A stretch of DNA of 64,000 bases from Bog-473 sp963828505 (GTDB lineage Bacteria; Actinomycetota; Acidimicrobiia; Acidimicrobiales; RAAP-2). The stretch is taken from NCBI GenBank assembly GCA_963828505.1, contig CAWHFM010000019.1, positions 74,532 through 138,531 of the forward strand. The letters are read 5' to 3'. The position numbers were made by a program, and so were the translations under genes. This document shows, piece by piece, positions 56,621-64,000 of this stretch. Within the stretch, counting starts at the first letter, position 1, and the number at the start of each line of letters is the position of its first letter. The notes below the pieces were generated by a model. The model was not told the origin of the DNA and searched no databases. It saw only the letters and a list, made by a program, of their open reading frames with translations.

Positions 56621-57546
56621 CATCTGGCGCACAAAAGCCATGGGTCTCTGCCAGAGCAGCTTGAAGGGTCCAAAAACGCGGCGAGGCAATTCCTGCGGAA
56701 CCTCGAGGAGGGGCGGCTGTTCCTGCGGAACCTCGAGGAGGGGCGGCTGTTCCTGCGGAACCTCGAGGAGGGGCGGCTGCCGGCGAGGGTCGGGGCTGGC
56801 TCGCCCCGAAGCGAGCGCAATGCTCGGTCGCCGGTCGAGCGCGGAGCGCCCGGCTCAAGAGGTGGCGCGTTCTCGTCAAGGTTGCTCGCCGCGACTTGGG
56901 GTTAGATGGCGCCGTCGGCCTCTTCGCCGCCCGTTCGGTCCGAAAACACGATGGGGTGGCTGACCAAGGAGTACTGAATCCTCCATGGATCCGACTACGG
57001 TGCGCCCTCGCTGTGCGCCAGCTCGATCGTTTCCGTCCCCAGCTGTGGCGGTTCGCCTACCTCGCCGTCCGCCGCTCCGGCATCGTCCCGGCCGCGAAAT
57101 TTCGACCGAGAAGGAACGTCCAGCGTTTTACCGTCTCTGAGCTGAGCCTTTTCCGGTGGTCGGGACCGGCGCATATCCGATGACCTCACGGCTTGTCCGT
57201 CGTGGAAATGCGTTCGCCAGCCTCAAAAAGAGTCCATTTTCCTCGTGGTGGCCAGCTCGCTCAATGCCCGTCGCTATCGCAGCGTCTCGATTAACAGTCG
57301 CGTGCTGATACCGCAGCGCCCCGCATCAGGCGACACATAATTCGATTCATCAGCTCACTGGTGCTCACACCCCTTGCTGTCGCCACCGTCGCGCCGGTAT
57401 GGCGCGGGTCGTGGTTATGCCGAGATCGGCATTACGCGTACATCGGCATAATCAAGGATCCGAACGCCCTGGCGCCTATCGTCTCGAATCGCTCGCAGCC
57501 ACGCGGTGTATAGAGAGTCGCGCCGCAAAGTTTGAGCCCAATAGCG
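56621..57546. other. 926-bp stretch without a supported gene; includes a 30-bp minisatellite
   Basis: Contains the repeat at 56690-56779. Otherwise only short unrecognised frames. Confidence 0.4.
56690..56779. repeat. 30-bp tandem repeat, three exact copies
   Basis: Copies at 56690-56719, 56720-56749 and 56750-56779 are identical. The period is a multiple of three, and on the plus strand it encodes FLRNLEEGRL three times in an open frame that runs to about 56,880. No start codon with a ribosome binding site is evident. Confidence 0.95.
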
Positions 57547-58581
57547 TTAATCGACGGCGACTGCATCCGGTTCGATGCCGACCTGCACCTTTCTCACAAC
57601 CGCATTGGTCGACGTCTTGATGACGTTCACCGAGTCAGAACCGCCAGTCGTTACGAAGGCGAAGCGTCCGTTGGGTGTGAAAGCCACAGCCTCGGGGTTC
57701 TCACGGACCTTCACCGTCTTTACAACCATGTTGGTCGAGATGTCGATTACGCTGACCGTATTGGAATCGACGTTTGTCACGTAGGCAAAGTTCCCATTGG
57801 GAGTGATGGCGAGCCCTTCCGGGCTGAGACCGACGTTTACGGTGCTCACAACCGTGTTGGTCGAGGTGTCGATGATGCTCACCGTGTCGGGACCGCTGTT
57901 CGTGACGTAGGCAAAGCCGCCACTGGGAGTAATCGCGACTGCAGCCGGACTGTTGCCCACGCTTACTGTGCCCACGACCGTGTTTGTAGATGCGTCGATG
58001 ACGCTCACCGTGTCGGCACCATTGTTGGTGACGTATGCAAGGCTCCCGTTGGGAGTGATAGCGACCCCTTCTGGATTGTTGCCGACATCCATGGTGCTCA
58101 CGACCGTGTTAGTCGAAGTGTCAATGACGCTCACCGTGTCGGTTCCGGTGTTGGCCACATAGGCAAATGCTCCATCAGGGCTAATGGCGATACCCGATGG
58201 CTCGCTACCAACTATTACCCTTGCTACCACGGTGTTGGAGGAGGTGTCGATGACGCTCACCTTGTTTGAATCATTCTTGCTCACGTAGGTGTATGCGCCG
58301 TTCGGGGTGACTGCAATCCCGTCCGGTTGCCCATGTACGTTTATAGTCTTCACCACGGTGTCAGTGGAGATGTCGATGACGCTCACCGAACTGCCTTCAC
58401 CCGCACCGTGGCCATAGTTGGCCACATAGGCGTAGTGGACCGTCGAGGCGATTGCCGGTATGTCTCCTAGAGGGACCAACGTCAGTGCGACGGTGGCGAT
58501 CCCACCCGCGCTGACAGCACTTCCTAGTTTCATTGCCGAACGTACGATGCGGACAACGCGACTTCTTGACGAGTAAGCCAT
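57547..58581 (-). CDS. secreted YVTN-repeat beta-propeller protein
   Basis: 344 aa. A signal sequence at residues about 12-42 (KLGSAVSAGGIATVALTLVP) precedes seven repeats of about 42 residues with the core VSVIDTSTNTVVSTVNVGNS, PEGVAITPNGSFAYVTN. This YVTN family is a seven-bladed surface-layer-type propeller found in many actinobacteria and archaea. Extracellular; binding partner unknown. Confidence 0.9.
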   Translation of the reverse strand: MAYSSRSRVVRIVRSAMKLGSAVSAGGIATVALTLVPLGDIPAIASTVHYAYVANYGHGAGEGSSVSVIDISTDTVVKTINVHGQPDGIAVTPNGAYTYVSKNDSNKVSVIDTSSNTVVARVIVGSEPSGIAISPDGAFAYVANTGTDTVSVIDTSTNTVVSTMDVGNNPEGVAITPNGSLAYVTNNGADTVSVIDASTNTVVGTVSVGNSPAAVAITPSGGFAYVTNSGPDTVSIIDTSTNTVVSTVNVGLSPEGLAITPNGNFAYVTNVDSNTVSVIDISTNMVVKTVKVRENPEAVAFTPNGRFAFVTTGGSDSVNVIKTSTNAVVRKVQVGIEPDAVAVD

Positions 58582-58685
58582 TATTGTTCCCTCCCGATTC
58601 CACGTGACCCTTTTCCTGTTAGTTCAGCAGCTTGCGCGAAGTTGGTCGAATGGCCCATGCCTGGCCAAGTCTCTCCCCTTTTCCG

Positions 58686-58710
58686 GTTCTCAGCCTGCAC
58701 GGCTGAGAAC
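58686..58710. terminator. 10-bp stem, 5-base loop hairpin
   Basis: GTTCTCAGCC-TGCAC-GGCTGAGAAC, perfect. It is 86 bp beyond the transposase stop on the minus strand, so it may end that transcript; there is no U-run. Confidence 0.45.
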
Positions 58711-58795
58711 GGACGCTTCGGTCGTGTAACAGCGTGCAACGGCCCGATCCGGACCCATTTCGTGCAACAAGCAGCAGGCAAAAGCGCGTAAGGGC

Positions 58796-60004
58796 TCACC
58801 GATTGACTGATTGCGCAATCGTGTAGTTCCAGTCGCCGTGGAACTTGTGCGGCCTTAGAGGCAGAGCTGCCAGCTCGGCGGCGCTGACCTTGGTGCCGGT
58901 CTCGTAATAGTTGAGGTCCTCTTCGGCGCGGATCTTGAGGCCCTTGGACGTGGTCGTGTTCGAGATCAGCTCGACGATGGTCCGATAGGACACGAGGGGG
59001 CGACCGCGCCAGTTCAAGGAGATGAAGCTGAACATCTTGTGCTCGATCTTGTTCCACTTCGACGTTCCCGGTGGGTAGTGCACGACGGTGATCTCGAGGC
59101 CGGTCTCTTGGGCCAGCTGGGCCAGCTCGACCTTCCACAACTTGACCCGGTAGCCGTTGGATCCGCCGGCATCGGCGGTGATCAAGAGCTTGGTGGCGCT
59201 GGGGAACCGGGGAGCTCCCATCGAGCGCCACCAGCGCCGGATGGCCTCGACCGCGAAGGTGGCGGTGTCGGCGCTGTCGCCGACCGAGACCCAGCCCTCG
59301 TCGTTGGCCAGGTCGTAGACGCCGTAGGGGACGGCCCGGCCCAACTCGGGGTCGACGAAGTCATGGGTCTTGGTCCGCGTCGGCTCGCCGGTGGGGTGCC
59401 ATTCGGCTCCGCCGTTGGAGTACTCGCCCACGATCTCCTTCTTCTTGGTGTCGACGCTGATCACCGGCTGGCCCGCCTTCATGAAGCGGCCCACCTCTTT
59501 GTTCAAGTAGACGAACTGGGCGTCTCGGTCGGGGTGGGCCTTTCCCTCCTTTTGCTTGGAAGGAGCCTGGAGCGAGTAGCCGATGGATCGGAGTATCCGC
59601 CCGACGGTGTCGTCGGTGATCTTGAACCCCTGGCGCACCAGCTCGGTGGCCAAGTGGCCCGTCGACTTGGACGTCCAGCGCAGATACGACATCGGGTTGC
59701 CCCGGGTTTCTGGATGCACCAGCTCGTCAAGGGCCTCGAGCAGACCGGGCTGCTTGTCCTCGGCCTTGATGTCGCCCCCGCCCGGTGCTCGTTGGCGCTC
59801 TGTGGGCTGAATGCCCTCGCTCACCTCGCGTTCGGCTTTGATCACCGTGTTGCGGCTCATGCCCGAAGCCTCGGCCACCGCGCTCTTGCCACCGCGTCCG
59901 AGACCCTCGGCCATGGCACCGGCCACCACGCGGCGTTGCAGCTCGTTCAGATGGGGCAGGACCACCTCGAAGAATCGCGCGAGCTCATCCCGGCTGGCCT
60001 CCAC
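58796..60004 (-). CDS. ISAzo13-family transposase
   Basis: 402 aa, uninterrupted. The N-terminal helix-turn-helix region LGRGGKSAVAEASGMSRNTV precedes MSYLRWTSKSTGHLATELVR. The DDE core shows VISVDTKKKEIVGEYSNGGA, LLITADAGGSNGYRVKLWK and YPPGTSKWNKIEHKMFSFIS, the family's characteristic blocks. Appears functional. Confidence 0.9.
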   Translation of the reverse strand: MEASRDELARFFEVVLPHLNELQRRVVAGAMAEGLGRGGKSAVAEASGMSRNTVIKAEREVSEGIQPTERQRAPGGGDIKAEDKQPGLLEALDELVHPETRGNPMSYLRWTSKSTGHLATELVRQGFKITDDTVGRILRSIGYSLQAPSKQKEGKAHPDRDAQFVYLNKEVGRFMKAGQPVISVDTKKKEIVGEYSNGGAEWHPTGEPTRTKTHDFVDPELGRAVPYGVYDLANDEGWVSVGDSADTATFAVEAIRRWWRSMGAPRFPSATKLLITADAGGSNGYRVKLWKVELAQLAQETGLEITVVHYPPGTSKWNKIEHKMFSFISLNWRGRPLVSYRTIVELISNTTTSKGLKIRAEEDLNYYETGTKVSAAELAALPLRPHKFHGDWNYTIAQSVNR

Positions 60005-60133
60005 CAGGCCACTCTACATCGCGCGTACTAAATATCGGAGGACCCTAACAGGGAACACCAGCGGTCAACTGATTCGGCATCTGGCCAGGCATTTTGTATA
60101 TTTTGGTACTTCAGAGAATCACTCTCGAAAGGC

Positions 60134-60174
60134 TTCCCAAGCTGAGAACGCGGGTTCGATTCCCGTCGCCCGCT
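60134..60174 (+). other. 3' half of tRNA-Gly(CCC), likely integration (att) scar
   Basis: From the anticodon loop TTCCCAA on, the sequence is a normal tRNA: GCTGA half-stem, GAAC variable loop, T-arm GCGGG-TTCGATT-CCCGT and acceptor CGCCCGC. The 5' half is missing: the bases before the loop do not pair with the stem. Elements using tRNA genes as attB leave such 3' copies at one end. Confidence 0.85.
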
Positions 60175-60195
60175 CTCTCCCATCGCCGCAGGTCA
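60164..60195. repeat. direct repeat of a tRNA end, copy A
   Basis: 32 bp: CGTCGCCCGCTCTCTCCC then ATC then GCCGCAGGTCA. 29 of 32 bases match 63881-63912. It covers the last bases of the tRNA-Gly fragment and 21 bp beyond. Confidence 0.85.
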
Positions 60196-60517
60196 CACTG
60201 CCATTCGAACCGACTGGCGTCCCCTCTCGAAAGAGCTCAGTTGGCCGTCGTGCCACACACGTGCCACAGCGTGCCATTTGGAGGCCCGCGTTCTCGGCTA
60301 CCCACGCTGAGAACAGTGACATCACGAACAAACTTCGCGGTACTTGTTGCGGGGTGGCCGCCCGATCACGAACCGGGGCGCATTCGACGTGTCCGGAGGG
60401 CATGCGAGTCGTGACGCCCAACGGTTGGCAGCCTGTTAGTTAGACCCGAGTCCGGCGTTTCACGGGGGCAGGGGGTTCGGTCATCGTCCACCCGAGTATT
60501 GAGCCTCGGTTGGTGTG

Positions 60518-61597
60518 TCAGACGGCGTTGGCCTGGACCGGGGGCGCCGAGGATCCATCGGGGAACGTCGTCGTTGACGGTGCGATTCCGGTTGTCCCAA
60601 ACGTCGTGGAACCTACCAACGTTCCCTTGGGAATCACCTGGCCCGCCTCCGTCGCCGTCTTTGTCGACACGACCTTCTCACCCAGGACCGCGGATGTGGT
60701 GGGGTTGAAGATCAGGATGTAGCGGCTCCCGTACCCTTCGATGGCCACGCCCGTCCCCATCTGGCCTGCGGGGTCCTTCGTCGGTCCGAGTAGGGCCACA
60801 CCGTGGAGATGCTCGATGAGCTGAAATATGGCGGACCGCAGCGCTGGACTCGCACCCACCTCGAGGACATCCCCAGCCAAGAGGAATGTCGTGGTGGGGC
60901 CGCCCGTGATCTGGTAGTAGTGCTCCATGTACTGCTGTAGCGCTTGAGGTTGTGTCGGGAACTTCGAGGAGTCGGGGTAGGACAAGAAGTACTGCCCATC
61001 TGCTCCTTGAACCAGTGGGCCTCCGTTCGGAGCATGGGTGCTCGGGTACAATGTGTCTCCTCCAACTGGGAGAAAGGCCGCGGGAGAGCCCGCCGCTCTC
61101 CATGCCGCTTCGTCCGCCGGGAAGACCAATGATGGCTGACCGATGACGATTCGCTGACGGCCGGACCCGTTGGGGTCGACCCACGTCTGCGTGGTCTTAG
61201 TTGCCTCGAAGAGGAACTGTCGTGTGCCAACCGGGGCGGGGGGCCCGAGACTCTGGACGAGCTGGGTCGTCTCGTAGTACAGGTACTGGCCCGGGCCAGG
61301 AGTGATGCCAGCGGGTCGAGCGGCTGCCACAGAGGCCACCTCAGCCAGGGCGGCGCTGGCATCTGAAGCTCCATTGGGGCTTGAGGTGGGCAGGAACTGG
61401 ACGAGCAATATCACCACGAGCACGATGGCGGCGGTACTGAGCAACACCGTCCGCTGATGCCCTCTGAGGGGGCTCTTCCGAGCCGAGGCATTGTGCCGTC
61501 GGCCGCTGAGGCGTGCTCCAATCTCCTCGATGCTCACGGTTGGACTGGCTGTGTCCACGTACTCCCTAATCCGTTCCGACAAGTCAGGCATGTTCAT
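60518..61597 (-). CDS. CU044_5270-type membrane protein, probable partner of the adjacent sigma factor
   Basis: 359 aa. A cytoplasmic N-terminus of about 48 residues (MPDLSERIREYVDTASPTVS), one membrane helix (TVLLSTAAIVLVVILLVQFL), and a large extracytoplasmic domain (GPGQYLYYETTQLVQSLGPP, RQFLFEATKTTQTWVDPNGS, GVAIEGYGSRYILIFNP). This layout is known from CU044_5270-family proteins that pair with ECF sigma factors. It overlaps the sigma gene by 14 bp. No zinc motif. Confidence 0.75.
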   Translation of the reverse strand: MNMPDLSERIREYVDTASPTVSIEEIGARLSGRRHNASARKSPLRGHQRTVLLSTAAIVLVVILLVQFLPTSSPNGASDASAALAEVASVAAARPAGITPGPGQYLYYETTQLVQSLGPPAPVGTRQFLFEATKTTQTWVDPNGSGRQRIVIGQPSLVFPADEAAWRAAGSPAAFLPVGGDTLYPSTHAPNGGPLVQGADGQYFLSYPDSSKFPTQPQALQQYMEHYYQITGGPTTTFLLAGDVLEVGASPALRSAIFQLIEHLHGVALLGPTKDPAGQMGTGVAIEGYGSRYILIFNPTTSAVLGEKVVSTKTATEAGQVIPKGTLVGSTTFGTTGIAPSTTTFPDGSSAPPVQANAV

Positions 61598-62051
61598 CGA
61601 CCTCCAAGGACGCTCGTAGTTTGCGCAGACCGCGTTCGAGGTGGGTCTGCACGCTGGTCACCTGGGTTCCGTTGAGTTCCGCCACCTCGCGCATAGTCCA
61701 CCCGAACCCGTGCACCAAGATGACGGCGACACGCTGGGCTTCCGACAGGCCCGCCAGCGCATTTCTGAGTTGGGGTTCGACAAGAGGTTCGGACCACTCG
61801 TTGCGTTCATGAACCGCTCGCCGGCGCCTCGTCCGGCTCCGACTCTGACCCACTCGGAAGAGATATCCCGTCGGGTTCTTGACCTTCACGATCTGGTCCC
61901 AGTGTTCCCACGCCCAGGCCAGTGCCTCGGCTGTCGCGTCTCTGCCACGTTGGGCTCCGAGCACGGCGAAGAGAGCGCGGCGCAGCCCCGGCTCAATGCC
62001 GGCAACGAAATCCTCGAACTCCTGGCTACTAGGAGACCGGGCTTGGCCCAC
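61584..62051 (-). CDS. ECF sigma factor (short)
   Basis: 155 aa. Sigma2 is shortened (FVAGIEPGLRRALFAVLGAQ, ATAEALAWAWEHWDQIVKVK, NPTGYLFRVGQSRSR); sigma4 is ALAGLSEAQRVAVILVHGFG, WTMREVAELNGTQVTSVQTH. It has the DNA-binding helix but a weaker -10 recognition part. Coupled to the membrane protein downstream, its likely anti-sigma. Confidence 0.8.
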   Translation of the reverse strand: MGQARSPSSQEFEDFVAGIEPGLRRALFAVLGAQRGRDATAEALAWAWEHWDQIVKVKNPTGYLFRVGQSRSRTRRRRAVHERNEWSEPLVEPQLRNALAGLSEAQRVAVILVHGFGWTMREVAELNGTQVTSVQTHLERGLRKLRASLEVDEHA

Positions 62052-62432
62052 TACCTATTGTGACCGCCAGACCATGCCGTTTTACGACACACGTCCAGAG
62101 ATTTCCTCTGTGGCCTGCAGGTAAGGCATCACTGCTGAGCTGCCGTTGTCTCAGGTAGCGCCAGCGATGATCCGACACCTGACGATCGCAGCAGACGCTC
62201 TGGACGAAGCGTGATGCGCAGAGAGCGCCCCAGTGTCCACCCCGGCCCGGGGGGGCTGTCGCGTTAATGAAGGCCGCCACGAGGTCGTCGGCCCAGGGCC
62301 AACCCTCGGCGCTGCGCAAGGTGGTGCGCCGGGCCGAGCGCACGAGCACACCGGCGGTGTGCAAGAGCGTACGGAAGCGTTGGATACTGGCAAACAGGAG
62401 CGTAGATTTCCGGCAAATGGTAGAGTGCGCCG
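62052..62432. other. 381-bp gap with a transposase remnant
   Basis: Apart from the IS1380-type fragment at 62255-62391, no gene is supported. A CCCGGCCCGGGGGGG run lies at about 62,244-62,259. Confidence 0.4.
62255..62391 (-). pseudogene. C-terminal remnant of an IS1380-family transposase
   Basis: QRFRTLLHTAGVLVRSARRT, TLRSAEGWPWADDLVAAF resembles the end of IS1380 transposases (GRLVRSGRRxTLRLPxxWPWADAFLxAL). Only this tail is left. Confidence 0.7.
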
Positions 62433-63704
62433 GTGGATTACCAACCCCGCCTGGCCGACCAGGAACTCGATGCCTTAATGGGGGATCTGCCGGCGCTCGC
62501 TCTCGAGGGCGCCCGGGGGGTCGGCAAGACAGCGACGGCGGCCCGGCGAGCCGACACCGTCTTCGAGCTCGACGACCCGGGACAGCGCGAGGTCCTCGTT
62601 GCGGATCCTTCGATGATCGACGCCGCAGAGGGCACGGTCCTGATCGACGAGTGGCAGCGCCACCCGCCCCTCTGGGACCTTGTCCGTCGCCGCGTCGACG
62701 CCGGAGCTCCTGCCGGGCGTTTCCTCCTCACCGGCAGCGCCGAGCCCACCGAAGAACCCACCCACTCGGGCGCGGGACGCATCGTCCGAGTCCGCATGCG
62801 CCCGCTCAGCGTGGCCGAGCGCCGCCTGGCCGAGCCAGCCGTCGGACTCGGCACCCTGCTCACCGGCGAGCGGCCGCCAATCAGCGGGAGCACCGACGTG
62901 GTCCTGCGCGACTACGTCACCGAGATCCTGGCCTCGGGGTTCCCCGGAATCCGGCCCTTGGGCGAACGAGCACGGCGGGCCCAGATCGACAGCTATCTCG
63001 CCCGGGTGGTCGAGCGCGATTTCCCCGAGCAGGGCCTGCGGGTACGCCGGCCTGCCACGTTGCACGCCTGGTTGTCCGCCTACGCCGCCGCGACAGCCAC
63101 GACCACCAGCTACAACTCGCTGCTCGAGGCCGCCACGGCCGGGGAGACCACCAAACCCGCCAAGACCACGACCACCGCGTATCGAGACGTGCTCTCCCAG
63201 CTGTGGCTGCTCGACCCCGTCCCTGGCTGGGTCCCGAACCGCAACCACCTACGTCGGCTCACCCAAGCCCCCAAGCACCACCTGGCCGACCCCGCCCTGG
63301 CCGCCCACCTCCTGGGCATCGATGCCGGTGCCCTTTTGCGTGGCCAGAGCGCTGGGCCCGACATTCCCCGCGACGGGACGCTGCTGGGTGCGCTGTTCGA
63401 GTCCCTCGTGACCTTGAGTGCCCGGGTCTACGCCCAGGCACACGAGGCCACCGTGCACCACCTGCGCAGCCGAGATGGGGACCATGAGGTCGACCTCATC
63501 ATCGAGCGCCGCGACCAGCGCGTCGTGGCACTCGAAGTGAAACTCGATGGCGTCCCAGGATCAGGCGACGTACGTCATCTCCTTTGGCTACAAGAGCTAC
63601 TAGGCGACGACCTCCTCGATGCCGCTTTCATCACGGCGGGCACCCACGCCTATCGTCGCCCAGACGGCATCGCCGTCATCCCAGCCGCTCTGTTCGGAGC
63701 TTGA
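62433..63704 (+). CDS. ATP-binding protein (AAA_14 + DUF4143 type)
   Basis: 423 aa from GTG 62433. Walker A is LEGARGVGKTATAARRAD, Walker B TVLIDEWQRHPPLWDLVRRR, sensor I FLLTGSAEPTE. The C-terminal part from about 200 is DUF4143-like, ending in HEVDLIIERRDQRVVALEVK, a PD-(D/E)XK-like D...ExK pattern. Such proteins are common, often horizontally acquired, with unknown role. The gene is complete and lies between two copies of a tRNA-derived repeat. Confidence 0.85.
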   Translation: MDYQPRLADQELDALMGDLPALALEGARGVGKTATAARRADTVFELDDPGQREVLVADPSMIDAAEGTVLIDEWQRHPPLWDLVRRRVDAGAPAGRFLLTGSAEPTEEPTHSGAGRIVRVRMRPLSVAERRLAEPAVGLGTLLTGERPPISGSTDVVLRDYVTEILASGFPGIRPLGERARRAQIDSYLARVVERDFPEQGLRVRRPATLHAWLSAYAAATATTTSYNSLLEAATAGETTKPAKTTTTAYRDVLSQLWLLDPVPGWVPNRNHLRRLTQAPKHHLADPALAAHLLGIDAGALLRGQSAGPDIPRDGTLLGALFESLVTLSARVYAQAHEATVHHLRSRDGDHEVDLIIERRDQRVVALEVKLDGVPGSGDVRHLLWLQELLGDDLLDAAFITAGTHAYRRPDGIAVIPAALFGA

Positions 63705-63880
63705 TCACGCTGCCGGTTTCCTGTCGCGACGAGTTGACGGCGTCAGCGCCGACTGCCAAGGACCGGCGGCCTCACCAATGCGTCTGACGCGGCTATACAG
63801 CCGGAGTGACAGCGCGTCTGGAACACACGGTTCGTGGCACCCAGATCCGACCGTTCATGGCGCGTCCGGGTCCGTCCGGC

Positions 63881-63912
63881 CGTCGCCCGCTCTCTCCCGA
63901 AGCCGCAGGTCA
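63881..63912. repeat. direct repeat of a tRNA end, copy B
   Basis: CGTCGCCCGCTCTCTCCC identical to copy A, then GAA instead of ATC, then GCCGCAGGTCA. The tRNA T-arm is not present here, only the acceptor end. The following bases to 64000 show weaker similarity to 60,196-60,290 (for example CAGACGTGC against CACACGTGC). Confidence 0.8.
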
Positions 63913-64000
63913 ACCCACCGCTCGAGCCGCAACCTCAACGCACCCGTGGTCCGTTGGCTCTCCAGGGTGCAACAGACGTGCTATTCGGACCGCCGATCCT

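Larger units (their letters stand above)
58615..60052. mobile_element. ISAzo13-type insertion sequence, approximate ends
   Basis: The transposase at 58796-60004 is complete. Short inverted repeats CCTGTTAG (58615-58622) and CTAACAGG (60045-60052) flank it and may be the tips of the ends. No target duplication could be confirmed, so the boundaries are tentative. Confidence 0.55.

Noticed and set aside
56517..56640. Poly-proline secreted protein continuing the frame from 55,779
   Set aside because: The CCA/CAC repeats read as proline only in a shifted frame; the neighbouring frame gives a Thr stretch and a recognisable Vgb-like start.

Overview
The window looks like a piece of a high-GC actinobacterial chromosome, most likely from the class Acidimicrobiia or a close relative. 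This is an inference. It rests on the actinobacterial order nadB-nadC-coaX ... clpC ... disA-carD-ispD-ispF-rlmB, the very high GC of bases 1-14,500, and a secreted protein with GYWLVASDGG-type repeats that are common in Acidimicrobiia. No 16S gene or other strict marker is present.

Bases 1-14,500 are dense, conserved core genome: NAD and CoA biosynthesis (nadB, nadC, coaX), two paralogous small secreted proteins, a long-chain polyprenyl diphosphate synthase, clpC, an acetyltransferase with an exonuclease/endonuclease/phosphatase-family protein, then disA (c-di-AMP), carD, ispD, ispF, a 23S rRNA-type 2'-O-methyltransferase, mscL and tRNA-Thr(TGT). clpC and mscL each carry a single-base frameshift that is more likely a sequencing error than real loss.

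From about 14,700 the window becomes accessory. Bases 14,765-21,200 hold a mobilizable element: a tyrosine integrase and a MobF (TraA/TrwC-type) relaxase-helicase, followed by the 3' remnant of a second integrase and a broken excisionase. Bases 21,600-34,200 are a mosaic of small cargo genes (aminoglycoside phosphotransferase-like, nucleotidyltransferase, NTF2-like, an ECF sigma factor fused to a bifunctional-nuclease domain, GNAT) and mobile-element debris. The debris includes a precisely bounded IS66-type element with an 8-bp target duplication inside a phytanoyl-CoA dioxygenase gene, an IS256 element, and remnants of IS21 and IS630.

Bases 34,200-58,600 read as a stress-survival region. They contain a large KatE catalase, an ECF sigma / ZAS-Asp23 / Asp23 / AmaP envelope-stress operon, a ferritin-like protein, CsbD, small stress-type peptides, a Rieske-DUF2231 membrane protein, a heme-oxygenase-fold redox enzyme, a DUF72 protein, a dead Ku gene and an Hsp20 gene behind a textbook CIRCE operator. 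Two large secreted beta-propeller proteins sit within it. Two gene families (HAD phosphatase and ferritin-like) occur twice in mirrored arrangement, with the opposite member decayed in each copy.

Bases 58,600-64,000 hold an ISAzo13-type element, the 3' half of a tRNA-Gly(CCC) that looks like an attachment-site scar, an ECF sigma/CU044_5270-type pair, an IS1380 remnant and a DUF4143-type ATPase. A 32-bp direct repeat of the tRNA end (60,164 and 63,881) brackets the last 3.7 kb, which suggests stacked integrations at one tRNA gene.
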